Assembly (NCBI RefSeq): GCF_013782625.1
Contig: NZ_CP056199.1
Coordinates: 4,048,588 to 4,112,587, forward strand
Length of the DNA: 64,000 nt
Reading direction: 5' to 3'
Source of the DNA: Enterobacter sp. RHBSTW-00994
GTDB taxonomy: Bacteria > Pseudomonadota > Gammaproteobacteria > Enterobacterales > Enterobacteriaceae
The notes beneath the pieces were generated by a model that ran no database searches, was not told where the DNA came from, and worked only from the letters and a program-made list of their open reading frames with translations. Shown one piece after another: positions 18,299-26,008 of the stretch (its first letter is position 1; each line of letters begins with the position of its first letter). The position numbers and the translations under genes were made by a program.

Positions 18299-19165
18299 AT
18301 GTCCGACAACACCTACCAGCCACCAAAAGTGTGGGAATGGAAACAGAACAACGGCGGCGCGTTCGCCAACATCAACCGCCCGGTTTCCGGCGCAACCCAT
18401 GAGAAAGAGTTGCCTGTTGGCACGCATCCCCTTCAGCTTTATTCCCTGGGGACACCCAACGGTCAGAAAGTCACCATTATGCTGGAAGAGCTTCTGGCAC
18501 TGGGAGTGACAGGGGCTGAGTACGATGCGTGGTTGATTCGTATCGGTGAAGGCGATCAGTTCTCCAGCGGTTTTGTTGACGTGAACCCGAACTCGAAAAT
18601 TCCGGCACTGCGCGACCATTCAACAACCCCGCCAACACGCGTATTTGAATCCGGCAACATTCTGCTCTACCTCGCGGAGAAATTTGGTCACTTCCTGCCA
18701 AAAGATCCGGCGGGCCGTACCGAAACCCTGAACTGGCTGTTCTGGCTGCAAGGCTCCGCGCCATTCCTCGGCGGAGGTTTTGGTCACTTCTATAACTATG
18801 CGCCAGTGAAGATTGAGTATGCGATCGACCGCTTTACGATGGAGTCTAAGCGTCTGCTGGATGTGCTGGATAAACAGCTGGCACGCGGGCGTTATGTCGC
18901 AGGTGAAGAGTACACTATTGCGGATATCGCAATTTGGCCATGGTTCGGCAACGTTGTTCTTGGCAACGTGTATAACGCTGCCGAGTTCCTGGACGCAGAG
19001 AAGTACACCAACGTCCTGCGTTGGGCGCAGGATGTCGCCCATCGCCCGGCGGTGAAACGCGGTCGTATCGTTAACCGGACCTTCGGTGAGCCGAGCGAGC
19101 AGTTACATGAACGCCATGCGGCAAGTGACTTCGATACGCATACCGAGGATAAGCGTCAGGGCTAA
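18299..19165 (+). CDS. yghU: Glutathione S-transferase family disulfide-bond reductase
   Basis: The 288-residue protein matches E. coli YghU in length and sequence character (starts MSDNTYQPPKVW). It has an N-terminal extension (1-45), a thioredoxin-like GST domain with LYSLGTPNGQKV near residues 45-60, and an all-helical C-terminal domain (FWLQGSAPFLGGGFGHF...). YghU has been described as binding two glutathione molecules and acting as a disulfide reductase rather than a classical transferase. AGG lies about nine bases before the ATG. It is divergent from the ABC importer, with 245 bases of shared upstream DNA. Confidence 0.95.
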   Translation: MSDNTYQPPKVWEWKQNNGGAFANINRPVSGATHEKELPVGTHPLQLYSLGTPNGQKVTIMLEELLALGVTGAEYDAWLIRIGEGDQFSSGFVDVNPNSKIPALRDHSTTPPTRVFESGNILLYLAEKFGHFLPKDPAGRTETLNWLFWLQGSAPFLGGGFGHFYNYAPVKIEYAIDRFTMESKRLLDVLDKQLARGRYVAGEEYTIADIAIWPWFGNVVLGNVYNAAEFLDAEKYTNVLRWAQDVAHRPAVKRGRIVNRTFGEPSEQLHERHAASDFDTHTEDKRQG

Positions 19166-19178
19166 TGTACAGACAGTG

Positions 19179-19213
19179 CCCTCTCCTCACGGGAAGGGCC
19201 AGGAGTGAGGGGG
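19179..19213. repeat. Palindromic intergenic repeat, copy B
   Basis: CCCTCTCCTCACGGGAAGG, then GCCAGGAGTGAGGGGG, is a degraded copy of the family, with the CCCTC arms facing outward. It lies just after the yghU stop in the convergent gap with the ModA-like gene. Confidence 0.6.
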
Positions 19214-19508
19214 AACATGCTGCGTCAGTGGTCATTCCGTTCACCTTACGTTCCATGCATCTCTGTCACCACATAAGTCGTGAACGTGCCAGGGTGGCTC
19301 AATCGCCATTCTGGCAACCCAGGCTCCCGGCGGAAATCCGCCGCTACGCGGTTCCTTCGGCTTTTCCTTGCACCTCGCCCCGGCCTACAGGAAACGCCTC
19401 AGCGATTTTCAGCCGGACCAGGGCATCGCGGTAATGCTTTTGTTCTATTAAGCTTCTGGTAAGAAAATTCGAGAGTCGCACTCAGCAAAATCGCAACGCT
19501 TTGCAGGA
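19214..19508. other. Non-coding spacer without a recognisable gene
   Basis: This 295-base stretch between the repeat and the convergent ModA-like gene contains no frame that looks coding. It holds a short hairpin (GGCGGA-AA-TCCGCC near 19330-19343) and a GC-rich body that differs from the flanking AT-rich end. Together with the adjoining repeat it looks like a non-autonomous dispersed element or an eroded remnant. I cannot name it. Confidence 0.4.
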
Positions 19509-20180
19509 TCACCCTCCAAACCCCGCATCACGTAATATCTTTTTTGCCTTTTCCGACTGTAAAAAATCCGCCAGCCTTTGCGCCCGGGGCGTGATAAGCG
19601 CGAATGCATACTCCGCATGCGGGTTAAACGGCGCGGGGATCGGCACGATCGTCAGCCCGTCAATCTGCCGTAGTTTGCCTGCATAACTGGCATAACCAAT
19701 GAACAGATCCGCCTGGCCACTGTGAATGATCCATTCTGCGGCCAGTTTTCCCGCCGGAACAGGAGCAGATTCTCGCCCACCAACCAGCGCCTGAGCGCGG
19801 TTACGGGCAGCGTCCCCCGCGTTACCCATACGATCAAACAACACCTGGGTGTAATCCCCGGAAGGATCGGCCCCAGCCGTGGAGGTGGCGATCCGAATGT
19901 CGTCACGGGTGAGGAGCGAAAGCCAGTCGTCACCTGCACGCAACACATCACTGCGCACGGTCAGGCACAATGTATTGCGGGTAAATGGCACAACAGCCAA
20001 AGCATCGAGTGCCTGCGGGTGAGCAAGATTAGCTGAGGCAAACAGATCACAAGGTTCACCGGCTTCAATACGTTCTCGTAACAAGCCAGCAGGGCCGAAT
20101 ACGGTTTCAACCGGTTCAGGAAAATTCGCCATGAGCTGCGGCCATACGCCCCGTAAACTGCCTGCCGCCAGCACGCGCAT
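19509..20180 (-). CDS. ModA-like substrate-binding domain protein without signal peptide
   Basis: This 223-residue protein has the molybdate-binding-protein (type 2 periplasmic binding) fold signature: MRVLAAGSLRGVWPQL at the start, FGPAGLLRERIEAGEPCDLFASA for the first hinge and ligand loop, and GYASYAGKLRQ late in the protein. It begins where mature ModA begins, with no signal peptide. Its ATG overlaps the stop of the upstream binding-protein gene (TGATG), so the two are translationally coupled. No permease or ATPase is nearby. Possible roles are a cytoplasmic oxyanion or metal sensor, or a protein whose export signal was lost. The ligand is unknown. Confidence 0.75.
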   Translation of the reverse strand: MRVLAAGSLRGVWPQLMANFPEPVETVFGPAGLLRERIEAGEPCDLFASANLAHPQALDALAVVPFTRNTLCLTVRSDVLRAGDDWLSLLTRDDIRIATSTAGADPSGDYTQVLFDRMGNAGDAARNRAQALVGGRESAPVPAGKLAAEWIIHSGQADLFIGYASYAGKLRQIDGLTIVPIPAPFNPHAEYAFALITPRAQRLADFLQSEKAKKILRDAGFGG

Positions 20181-21232
20181 CAGTCAATGCCCTGGTAGTT
20201 TGTGCGGTAGAAACGTTGATACCAGTCATTCGCCACTTTATGCATATCAACGTCCTTAAATTTCTCCGGGTAAAGCTTTTTCGCCATCCACAGCTCACCG
20301 ATACCCATCGCTTCCGGCATTGGGTAGCCCCAGGCTTTAGCGTAATCCGGCATCAGATAAACACGGTGATTTTTTACCGCGTCGATCACCTGCCACTGCG
20401 AGCCGGAATTAATCTCCCCGACGACAGAAGGATAACGATCCTGCACAAAGATCACCTGAGGGTTCCAGGCGATCACTTGCTCCATCGCCACGGTTTTGAA
20501 ACCCTGAATGGTGGCAGCAGCCACGTTCACTGCACCTGCGTGCGCCATCATTAATCCGGTGTATTTACCTGAACCGTAGGTGGTGAGTTCCGGGTTGGCC
20601 ATGTAGGCGCGAACGCGCTTATCAGCGGGGATATCTTTCAGACGGTCACTGACCATCTTGCGCCCCTTGTCGGTGGCCTCGATCAGCGCTTTGGCTTCAG
20701 GTTGTTTATTGACGATCTCACCAATCAGCGTGATCCCCTCGCGCAACCCGAGATCGTATGCCTGCTCTTCGTCGGCCATGGTTGGGTTCAGTTTGGCTTT
20801 TTCGCCTGCGGCGTCGTGACGCAGGGAGATGGCGACCACGGGAATGCCGAGGCTGCTGATTTTATCGATCATCTCCTGCGGTGCATAGTTGGTGACAAAG
20901 ACCACCTGGGGCTTTAGCGCCACCAGTTTTTCCGGGTCGACATGGGTGAGATCGCCCAGCGCCGCTTTCTGATTCAGCTCCGGTGCAAGACGCGCATAGC
21001 CGTCACCCAACTGCTGTTTCCAGTTCGCCATCACACCGACGATTTTGTCCGTGGCGTTCATTTGCACCAGCAAGTTCAACGTCTGATGCTGGAGCACAAC
21101 GACGCGGTCCACTTCATCAGGGATCGTGACGGTGCGACCAATCTGGTCCGTTATCTGGCGAGATGCCTGGGATGATAACGGGAGAAAAATCAGTACGCTA
21201 AATGCGACTGCCTGCCAAAAGCGCTGTTTCAT
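20180..21232 (-). CDS. Orphan siderophore/metal ABC substrate-binding protein (FecB/TroA type)
   Basis: This 350-residue protein has a Sec signal peptide (MKQRFWQAVAFSVLIFLPLS then SQA) and the helical-backbone binding-protein fold (COG0614). It shows IPDEVDRVVVLQHQTLNLL, a DPEKLVALKPQVVFVTN strand and a C-terminal lobe ending YPEKFKDVDMHKVANDWYQR. Relatives bind ferric siderophores, haem, cobalamin or, in MolA, molybdate. No matching permease or ATPase gene is adjacent, so it must either share another transporter or serve as a sensor. A candidate Fur box overlaps its promoter. It is coupled to the ModA-like gene downstream. Confidence 0.85.
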   Translation of the reverse strand: MKQRFWQAVAFSVLIFLPLSSQASRQITDQIGRTVTIPDEVDRVVVLQHQTLNLLVQMNATDKIVGVMANWKQQLGDGYARLAPELNQKAALGDLTHVDPEKLVALKPQVVFVTNYAPQEMIDKISSLGIPVVAISLRHDAAGEKAKLNPTMADEEQAYDLGLREGITLIGEIVNKQPEAKALIEATDKGRKMVSDRLKDIPADKRVRAYMANPELTTYGSGKYTGLMMAHAGAVNVAAATIQGFKTVAMEQVIAWNPQVIFVQDRYPSVVGEINSGSQWQVIDAVKNHRVYLMPDYAKAWGYPMPEAMGIGELWMAKKLYPEKFKDVDMHKVANDWYQRFYRTNYQGID

Positions 21233-21248
21233 AATGTCCTCACATTTT

Positions 21249-21267
21249 CGTTATGCAAATCATTATA
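21249..21267 (-). promoter_or_regulatory. Candidate Fur box before the orphan binding-protein operon
   Basis: CGTTATGCAAATCATTATA agrees with the 19-base Fur consensus at 13 positions, including the full AATCATTAT half. On the minus strand the same DNA contains TATAAT, so Fur bound here would cover the -10 element. This suggests iron repression of the two binding proteins. Confidence 0.5.
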
Positions 21268-21396
21268 CAGCGATGGGTAATTGAAGTCGTGGTGTGCTTT
21301 GGGGGTAGGTTTACAGGGCATTATTAGCCTATCGGGTATTCAGATGCACTGGCAGACTGCCCCCCAATGTTTGATTGATCACTACAAGGAACCGTT

Positions 21397-21729
21397 ATGA
21401 AATACCTCAAAGTCACCCTTCTTTTCACCGCGCTTATCGTTTCTTCTTCCGGTATGGCGATGGATAAGACCGCTGCCGGGGCAGTTGCGGGAGCGACTAT
21501 CGGCGCGATTACAGGCAAAGATGTGAAATCCACCGTTGGCGGCGCGGTCGTTGGTGCGGGTGCGGGGGCAATGTTCAAAAATGGCGATAAAGGAAAAGCA
21601 GCACGTAAAGGCGGTGCGATTGGCGCTGCCGTTGGTGCAGGTGCTGCCGCGGTTACCGGCAAAAGCGTGTTAAAAGGTGCAGCAGTTGGAGCAGGTTCTG
21701 GTGCATTGATTGGTGAAGTGACGCACTAA
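21397..21729 (+). CDS. Glycine-zipper protein with signal peptide
   Basis: This 110-residue protein has a signal peptide (about residues 1-21, MKYLKVTLLFTALIVSSSGM then AM) followed by an Ala/Gly-rich body with GxxxGxxxG zippers (AGAVAGATIGAITG, GGAVVGAGAGAMF, GAIGAAVGAGAAAV). Such proteins (YMGG-like and glycine-zipper 2TM families) are small envelope proteins that insert into or associate with membranes. Function is not known. AAGGA lies before the ATG. A GC hairpin without a T-run (21737-21755) follows the stop. Confidence 0.78.
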   Translation: MKYLKVTLLFTALIVSSSGMAMDKTAAGAVAGATIGAITGKDVKSTVGGAVVGAGAGAMFKNGDKGKAARKGGAIGAAVGAGAAAVTGKSVLKGAAVGAGSGALIGEVTH

Positions 21730-21890
21730 CGCTTCAGGCCGGGTTTTCCCCGGCCAGGAGTATCGGCTAAAAGCCCCGAAAAGACGGCTTTCCCCCGGTA
21801 AAAACGCTATTTTCACGCCTTATCGCAAATCACTCTCTTTTTTCAACATCGTATTTACAACGACCCACTAAACTGGCAAGAATCACACTT

Positions 21891-21906
21891 ATTTTCTTAA
21901 GAAAAT
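21891..21906. promoter_or_regulatory. Perfect 16-bp palindrome over the translation start region of the GGDEF gene
   Basis: ATTTTCTTAAGAAAAT is its own reverse complement and ends four bases before the ATG at 21911. It occupies the place of the ribosome-binding site; only AAGAAAA resembles one. It could be a repressor operator or an RNA hairpin that hides the start. Confidence 0.5.
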
Positions 21907-21910
21907 TCTC

Positions 21911-22894
21911 ATGTCAGAACAGGCGCTGAAACAGCAGATCCAGAATCTGAAAAAGCATAATGCCCGGCTTGCCAGGCTGGCGCGTGACGCCCGTAGTAAG
22001 CTCAGCGCAGCCCTGGACGGTACGGGCTTGTGCCTGTGGCAGCTCGACGTACCAACGGGAAAGTTGATTATCTATAACCGTCGCTGGGGCTCTATGCTCG
22101 GTTATCAGCCGAAAGAGCTGAGCGCACAGTTTGAAGTCTGGCGCGATCATTTGCACCCTGATGACAGGCAGATGGTGCTGAATGCTTTCTACGATCACCT
22201 GCATGGTAAAACCCCTTTTTATGAAGCACTGCACCGGATGCAGCATAAAAACGGCAAAATCACCTGGGTACTGGACCGGGGTCGCGTCAGTGAATGGGAT
22301 GAACACGGAACCCCCCTTAAGGTGACCGGAACCCATATTGATATGACCAAAGAGAAGCAGTACGAAGAGCAACTCGCCATGCTGGCCAACCACGACCCGC
22401 TAACCGGGCTTGCCAACCGTCACGCCTTAGTCAAACATTTCGAGGCATTAAAAAATTCAGGGGCGCTCTGCGTGGCATTTATTGACCTGGATGATTTCAA
22501 AACGGTGAACGATACTTTTGGGCATCGTAGCGGCGATGAACTGTTAATTCAGCTCAGCCATCGGTTACGCGAAAGCTGCCCGCAAGGGAGTATCGTCGGT
22601 CGTCTGGGTGGCGATGAGTTCGTGCTCTTGTTACCTTTCCCGCTCTCCAGTCTGCTGGTGAATAGCGCAGCGCACAGTTGCCTGCGGGCAGCACTGATGC
22701 CCTTCGAACTGGATAACGGGCAAGCGCGGGTGGGCGCCTCGATTGGGATTGATGAGGTGCAGTGGCAGGATGATTTTGTCAATGCACTCAGGCGCGCCGA
22801 TCAGTCGATGTACCAGATTAAACACACCGGGAAAAACGGTGTGGCGATTGGTTCAACGCTGATCTCTATTTCCCGCACCGGAACAGATGACTGA
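21911..22894 (+). CDS. PAS-GGDEF diguanylate cyclase
   Basis: This 327-residue soluble protein starts with a short coiled coil (residues 1-30), then a PAS_3-type sensor domain (about 35-150, with YNRRWGSMLGYQPKEL and the PAC segment GTPLKVTGTHIDMTKEK) and a GGDEF domain (about 160-315). The active-site loop RLGGDEF and the substrate motif NHDPLTGLANR are intact, so it should make cyclic di-GMP. The RxxD inhibitory site expected five residues before GGDEF is missing (PQGS there), so feedback inhibition through that site is unlikely. The stop is three bases from the convergent yghW stop. The PAS ligand is unknown. Confidence 0.9.
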   Translation: MSEQALKQQIQNLKKHNARLARLARDARSKLSAALDGTGLCLWQLDVPTGKLIIYNRRWGSMLGYQPKELSAQFEVWRDHLHPDDRQMVLNAFYDHLHGKTPFYEALHRMQHKNGKITWVLDRGRVSEWDEHGTPLKVTGTHIDMTKEKQYEEQLAMLANHDPLTGLANRHALVKHFEALKNSGALCVAFIDLDDFKTVNDTFGHRSGDELLIQLSHRLRESCPQGSIVGRLGGDEFVLLLPFPLSSLLVNSAAHSCLRAALMPFELDNGQARVGASIGIDEVQWQDDFVNALRRADQSMYQIKHTGKNGVAIGSTLISISRTGTDD

Positions 22895-22897
22895 AAC

Positions 22898-23185
22898 TTA
22901 CCCTTCCAGACGGTAGCCCGCCATAAAATAACGCAGCGCAGCACTAGAGTGACTTTCCCGGAAGAAGTCCATCACCATGTCTCTGTCCAGCCCGTAACGG
23001 CGGGTTAAAATACCGGCTTCCCACGCGCTAAGTTGCCGATCGCCGGTCTTCTCAAACATGCGGTGCGAAAAACCCAGCACAAATCCGCGCTTATAATCGG
23101 AACAGAAATGCGCCACATTTTTCGCGGTATCAGCCTGCACTGCGTGCATCCCCGCCATCAGTCCTTTACCAAAATGGTTTTCCAT
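22898..23185 (-). CDS. yghW: DUF2623 family protein YghW
   Basis: The 95 residues align along their length with E. coli YghW as I remember it ([50 protein letters not shown] end). No function is established. In E. coli it lies beside the hydrogenase-2 operon, which is missing here. GGGG lies eight bases before the ATG and a long palindrome overlaps the promoter. Confidence 0.93.
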   Translation of the reverse strand: MENHFGKGLMAGMHAVQADTAKNVAHFCSDYKRGFVLGFSHRMFEKTGDRQLSAWEAGILTRRYGLDRDMVMDFFRESHSSAALRYFMAGYRLEG

Positions 23186-23198
23186 CGTTATGCCCCCA

Positions 23199-23226
23199 AT
23201 CGCTATATAGTAAATTATATAGCGAT
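23199..23226. promoter_or_regulatory. 28-bp palindrome (11-bp arms) upstream of yghW
   Basis: ATCGCTATATA at 23199-23209, a 6-base spacer, then the exact reverse complement TATATAGCGAT at 23216-23226. It lies 14 bases before the yghW ATG and contains TATATAAT-like -10 sequences on the minus strand. The symmetry fits a dimeric repressor operator; the regulator is unknown. Confidence 0.5.
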
Positions 23227-23251
23227 ATTTTGAGCGGTGGCTAGTGCTATT

Positions 23252-23274
23252 TAAGGCCGCACAAGGCGGCCTTT
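23252..23274 (-). terminator. Hairpin after the Tar-like chemoreceptor gene
   Basis: AAGGCCGC and a matching GCGGCCTT-type arm form a strong stem with loop ACAAG, just downstream of the chemoreceptor stop on the minus strand. The T-run is short, so termination may be partial. Confidence 0.55.
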
Positions 23275-23287
23275 AGAGGAGGGAAAT

Positions 23288-24925
23288 TTAGAAGGAGACC
23301 CAGTCGTCCGGCGCACCTGCCGTTTTGACACGGGCTGGCGTCTTGAGGGGCGTTGCGGCTACCACACTTTGAGGCTCTTGTGCAGAAAGACGGAATTTTT
23401 GCACTGAACGCTGCAACTCCTCCGTCTGACGTTCCAGGGCTGACGCCGCGGCAGAAACCTGCTCCACCAGCGAGGCGTTTTGCTGGGTGACGCCGTCCAT
23501 CTGGCTAATCGCCACACCGACCTGCGAAATGCCTTTGCTCTGCTCTTCGGATGCCGACGCAATCTGCTTCATGATGGTCGTCACTTCGGTGACAGCCCGC
23601 AGAATCGCTTCCATGGTCGTGCCCGTGTCACTCACCAGCTTAGCGCCCTCTTCCACCCGGTTAACAGAATCAGCAATCAGCCCTTCGATCTCTTTTGCCG
23701 CATTCGCACTGCGGCTCGCCAGATTCCGGACTTCACCGGCCACCACGGCGAAACCGCGACCCTGTTCACCGGCTCGTGCCGCTTCTACTGCAGCGTTGAG
23801 TGCCAGGATGTTGGTCTGGAAAGCAATGCTGTTAATGACGGTGGTGATTTCCGCAATTTTCTTCGAGCTGCCGGAGATACCGCTCATAGTGGTGACAACG
23901 TCGTCCACCAGTGAGCCACCACGACTGGCGGTTGTTGAAGCGACATCTGCCAACTGGCTTGCCTGACGGGCGCTTTCAGCATTCAGTTTCACCGTTGCCG
24001 TCAGTTGCTCCATGCTGGCGGCGGTCTCTTCCAGCGCTGCGGCCTGCTCTTCGGTTCGCGAAGAGAGATCGTTGTTACCGCTCGAAATCTCCGTCGCACC
24101 GCGCCAGATATTTTCGCTACCGGAACGGATCGTGCTAACGGCTTCGCGCAGGCTATCCTGCATCGCACTTAACAGCGGTACGAGCTGTCCCACGCAGTTG
24201 CGACCAAAAGGTACAATCGGCTGGCTGAGATCGCCCTGCGCAATATTGCGGAAGTGTTCACGAATACGGTCAAGCGGTTTTACCAGCATTGCGACCAGAT
24301 AACGGTCGGTGAACAGCAGGATCAGCAGACCAACAATGGTGGCTGTGATAATGACCGTCCGGGTCATGCTGGTCAGGCTGTCAACCACCACGCGGGTGCT
24401 GTCGAGCGTATTCCCTGCTGCGGTATTGAAGCTTTCAGCAGCAGCGCCAAACGCACGGCTCAGTGGAGGCGTCACGTTATTAGCTTGCTGGCGATATCCC
24501 TCAAGTGAGCCTTGTTGCGCTTGCTGCATCTGAGGTGTAATTCCCTGTTCGAGCAACGCCTGCCAGCTACTAATCACCTGTGCGGACACCTGCTCATCCA
24601 TAGGACCTGGAGAGATGGACTTCATCTGTTCCAGTTTCTTACTCATGTTATCCAGCGCCTGCTGGGCCGAAGCCAAATCCGGCGTGCCGCCTGCCGCTTT
24701 GGCCTCCATCGCGCGACTCAGACGCGTAACAAAACGAAAATACTGATCGTTACCCTGGCTCAATATCGTCATCTGTTGAACCAGTTGTCTGTCAACCTCG
24801 TTACCGTCTGTAACCCTGGAAAGTGACCAGGTGCTGTAGAGTCCTACACCTGCCCACATCAAACAAAAGAGACCCAAAATCGTCAACATGACGAACCGAA
24901 TCGTAAAATTACGAAGCATTTGCAT
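23288..24925 (-). CDS. Methyl-accepting chemotaxis protein, Tar-like topology
   Basis: From the ATG at 24925 the protein is 545 aa. It has a first membrane helix (about 8-30), a periplasmic four-helix ligand domain (about 31-188), a second helix (about 190-212), a HAMP domain ([20 protein letters not shown]) and a long cytoplasmic signalling coiled coil with the conserved tip ([20 protein letters not shown]). It ends in DWVSF, the xWxxF pentapeptide that tethers CheR and CheB. The longer frame from 25042 has no signal and crosses the sigma-28 promoter, while AAGGA lies before the 24925 ATG. It senses a periplasmic ligand I cannot identify. Confidence 0.93.
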   Translation of the reverse strand: MQMLRNFTIRFVMLTILGLFCLMWAGVGLYSTWSLSRVTDGNEVDRQLVQQMTILSQGNDQYFRFVTRLSRAMEAKAAGGTPDLASAQQALDNMSKKLEQMKSISPGPMDEQVSAQVISSWQALLEQGITPQMQQAQQGSLEGYRQQANNVTPPLSRAFGAAAESFNTAAGNTLDSTRVVVDSLTSMTRTVIITATIVGLLILLFTDRYLVAMLVKPLDRIREHFRNIAQGDLSQPIVPFGRNCVGQLVPLLSAMQDSLREAVSTIRSGSENIWRGATEISSGNNDLSSRTEEQAAALEETAASMEQLTATVKLNAESARQASQLADVASTTASRGGSLVDDVVTTMSGISGSSKKIAEITTVINSIAFQTNILALNAAVEAARAGEQGRGFAVVAGEVRNLASRSANAAKEIEGLIADSVNRVEEGAKLVSDTGTTMEAILRAVTEVTTIMKQIASASEEQSKGISQVGVAISQMDGVTQQNASLVEQVSAAASALERQTEELQRSVQKFRLSAQEPQSVVAATPLKTPARVKTAGAPDDWVSF

Positions 24926-24977
24926 AGTGTGTTCCTTGCCGTTAGGGAGACACGTCCAGAGACGAGTCTTACCCTCG

Positions 24978-25004
24978 TTATCGGCAGGCGCTGTGGAAAA
25001 TATA
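24978..25004 (-). promoter_or_regulatory. Sigma-28 (FliA) promoter of the chemoreceptor gene
   Basis: On the minus strand TATATTTT, 11 bases, then GCCGATAA, compared with the flagellar class 3 consensus TAAAGTTT-N11-GCCGATAA (six of eight and eight of eight). It lies about 53 bases before the chosen start, which supports co-regulation with flagella. Confidence 0.8.
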
Positions 25005-25038
25005 ACCTTTTGTGATTCTTTTTGATTACGGAAAACGA

Positions 25039-25926
25039 TCAACTCAGGTATTTTTCAAACCAGCTTAACGTTCGCTGCCAGGCCAGGCCTGCTGCGGCCT
25101 CATCGTATCTTGGCGTAGAATCGTTGTGAAATCCGTGGTTTACACCAGGATAGATATACGCCTCGTAAACCTTATTGTTCAATTTAAGAGCTGCTTCATA
25201 GGTAGCCCAGCCATCGTTAATATTTTTATCGAGCTCAGCGTAGTGCAGCAATATGGGAGCCTTAATTCTGGGTACGTCTGCCGCCGGAGGTTGTCTGCCA
25301 TAAAAGGGAACGGCACACGCCAGTTCCGGGTACGCCACCGCTGAAGCGTTAGCCACACCACCGCCATAGCAAAAACCGGTGATCCCGACCTTACCGGTCG
25401 CATTCGGATGCGTTTGCATAAACGTAATCGCCGCGAAAAAATCATTCATCAGCTTTGTCGGGTCAACCTTCTGCTGTAACGCTTTCCCCTCCTCATCGTT
25501 TCCCGGATAACCCCCAACCGAGCTTAAACCGTCTGGCGCAAGCGCGATGTAACCGGCTTTGGCCACTCGACGCGCCACATCTTCGATATAGGGATTCAGC
25601 CCACGGTTTTCGTGTACCACAACCACGGCAGGAACTTTACCTGTGGCTTTGGCTGGTTTCACCAGATAACCCCGGACTTCGCCATGACCCTCGGGTGATG
25701 GGTAATGTATGTACTCCGGCAAAATATCCGGATCGGTGAATTTCACCTGCTCCGCCAGGGCATAGTCAGGCTTAAGCATATTGAACAGCGCCAGTGCCGT
25801 GACCCCGCCGACTGCATACCGCGCCGCCAGGTTGAGAAATTCACGTTTGGTGATTTTGCCGTGGGCGTAATAATCATAGTAATCAAGCAATTCTTGCGGA
25901 AAATCTTTGGCGGTCAGGCGTGTCAT
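25039..25926 (-). CDS. yghX: Dienelactone hydrolase family protein YghX, probable Tat substrate
   Basis: This 295-residue alpha/beta hydrolase has the dienelactone hydrolase triad: nucleophile Cys in GFCYGGG, a later acid (AELDKNI region) and His in NHGFHND. The N-terminus (residues 24-58) reads as a Tat-type signal with KR in place of RR: TKREFLN, a moderately hydrophobic stretch, and the cleavage site ALA before EQ. In E. coli K-12 the gene is broken; here it is intact. It is divergent from yghZ. The substrate is unknown. Confidence 0.88.
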   Translation of the reverse strand: MTRLTAKDFPQELLDYYDYYAHGKITKREFLNLAARYAVGGVTALALFNMLKPDYALAEQVKFTDPDILPEYIHYPSPEGHGEVRGYLVKPAKATGKVPAVVVVHENRGLNPYIEDVARRVAKAGYIALAPDGLSSVGGYPGNDEEGKALQQKVDPTKLMNDFFAAITFMQTHPNATGKVGITGFCYGGGVANASAVAYPELACAVPFYGRQPPAADVPRIKAPILLHYAELDKNINDGWATYEAALKLNNKVYEAYIYPGVNHGFHNDSTPRYDEAAAGLAWQRTLSWFEKYLS

Positions 25927-26008
25927 CGCTTATCTCCATGAATTGTGTTTTGATAAGCATAGAATGAAAACGCTGTTTCGAAAATTCATCGACAAGAAAG
26001 GAGACATC

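Noticed and set aside
21249..21270. A ModE operator upstream of the ModA-like operon
   Set aside because: CGTTAT matches one half, but the other half does not form the ModE palindrome; the Fur reading fits better.
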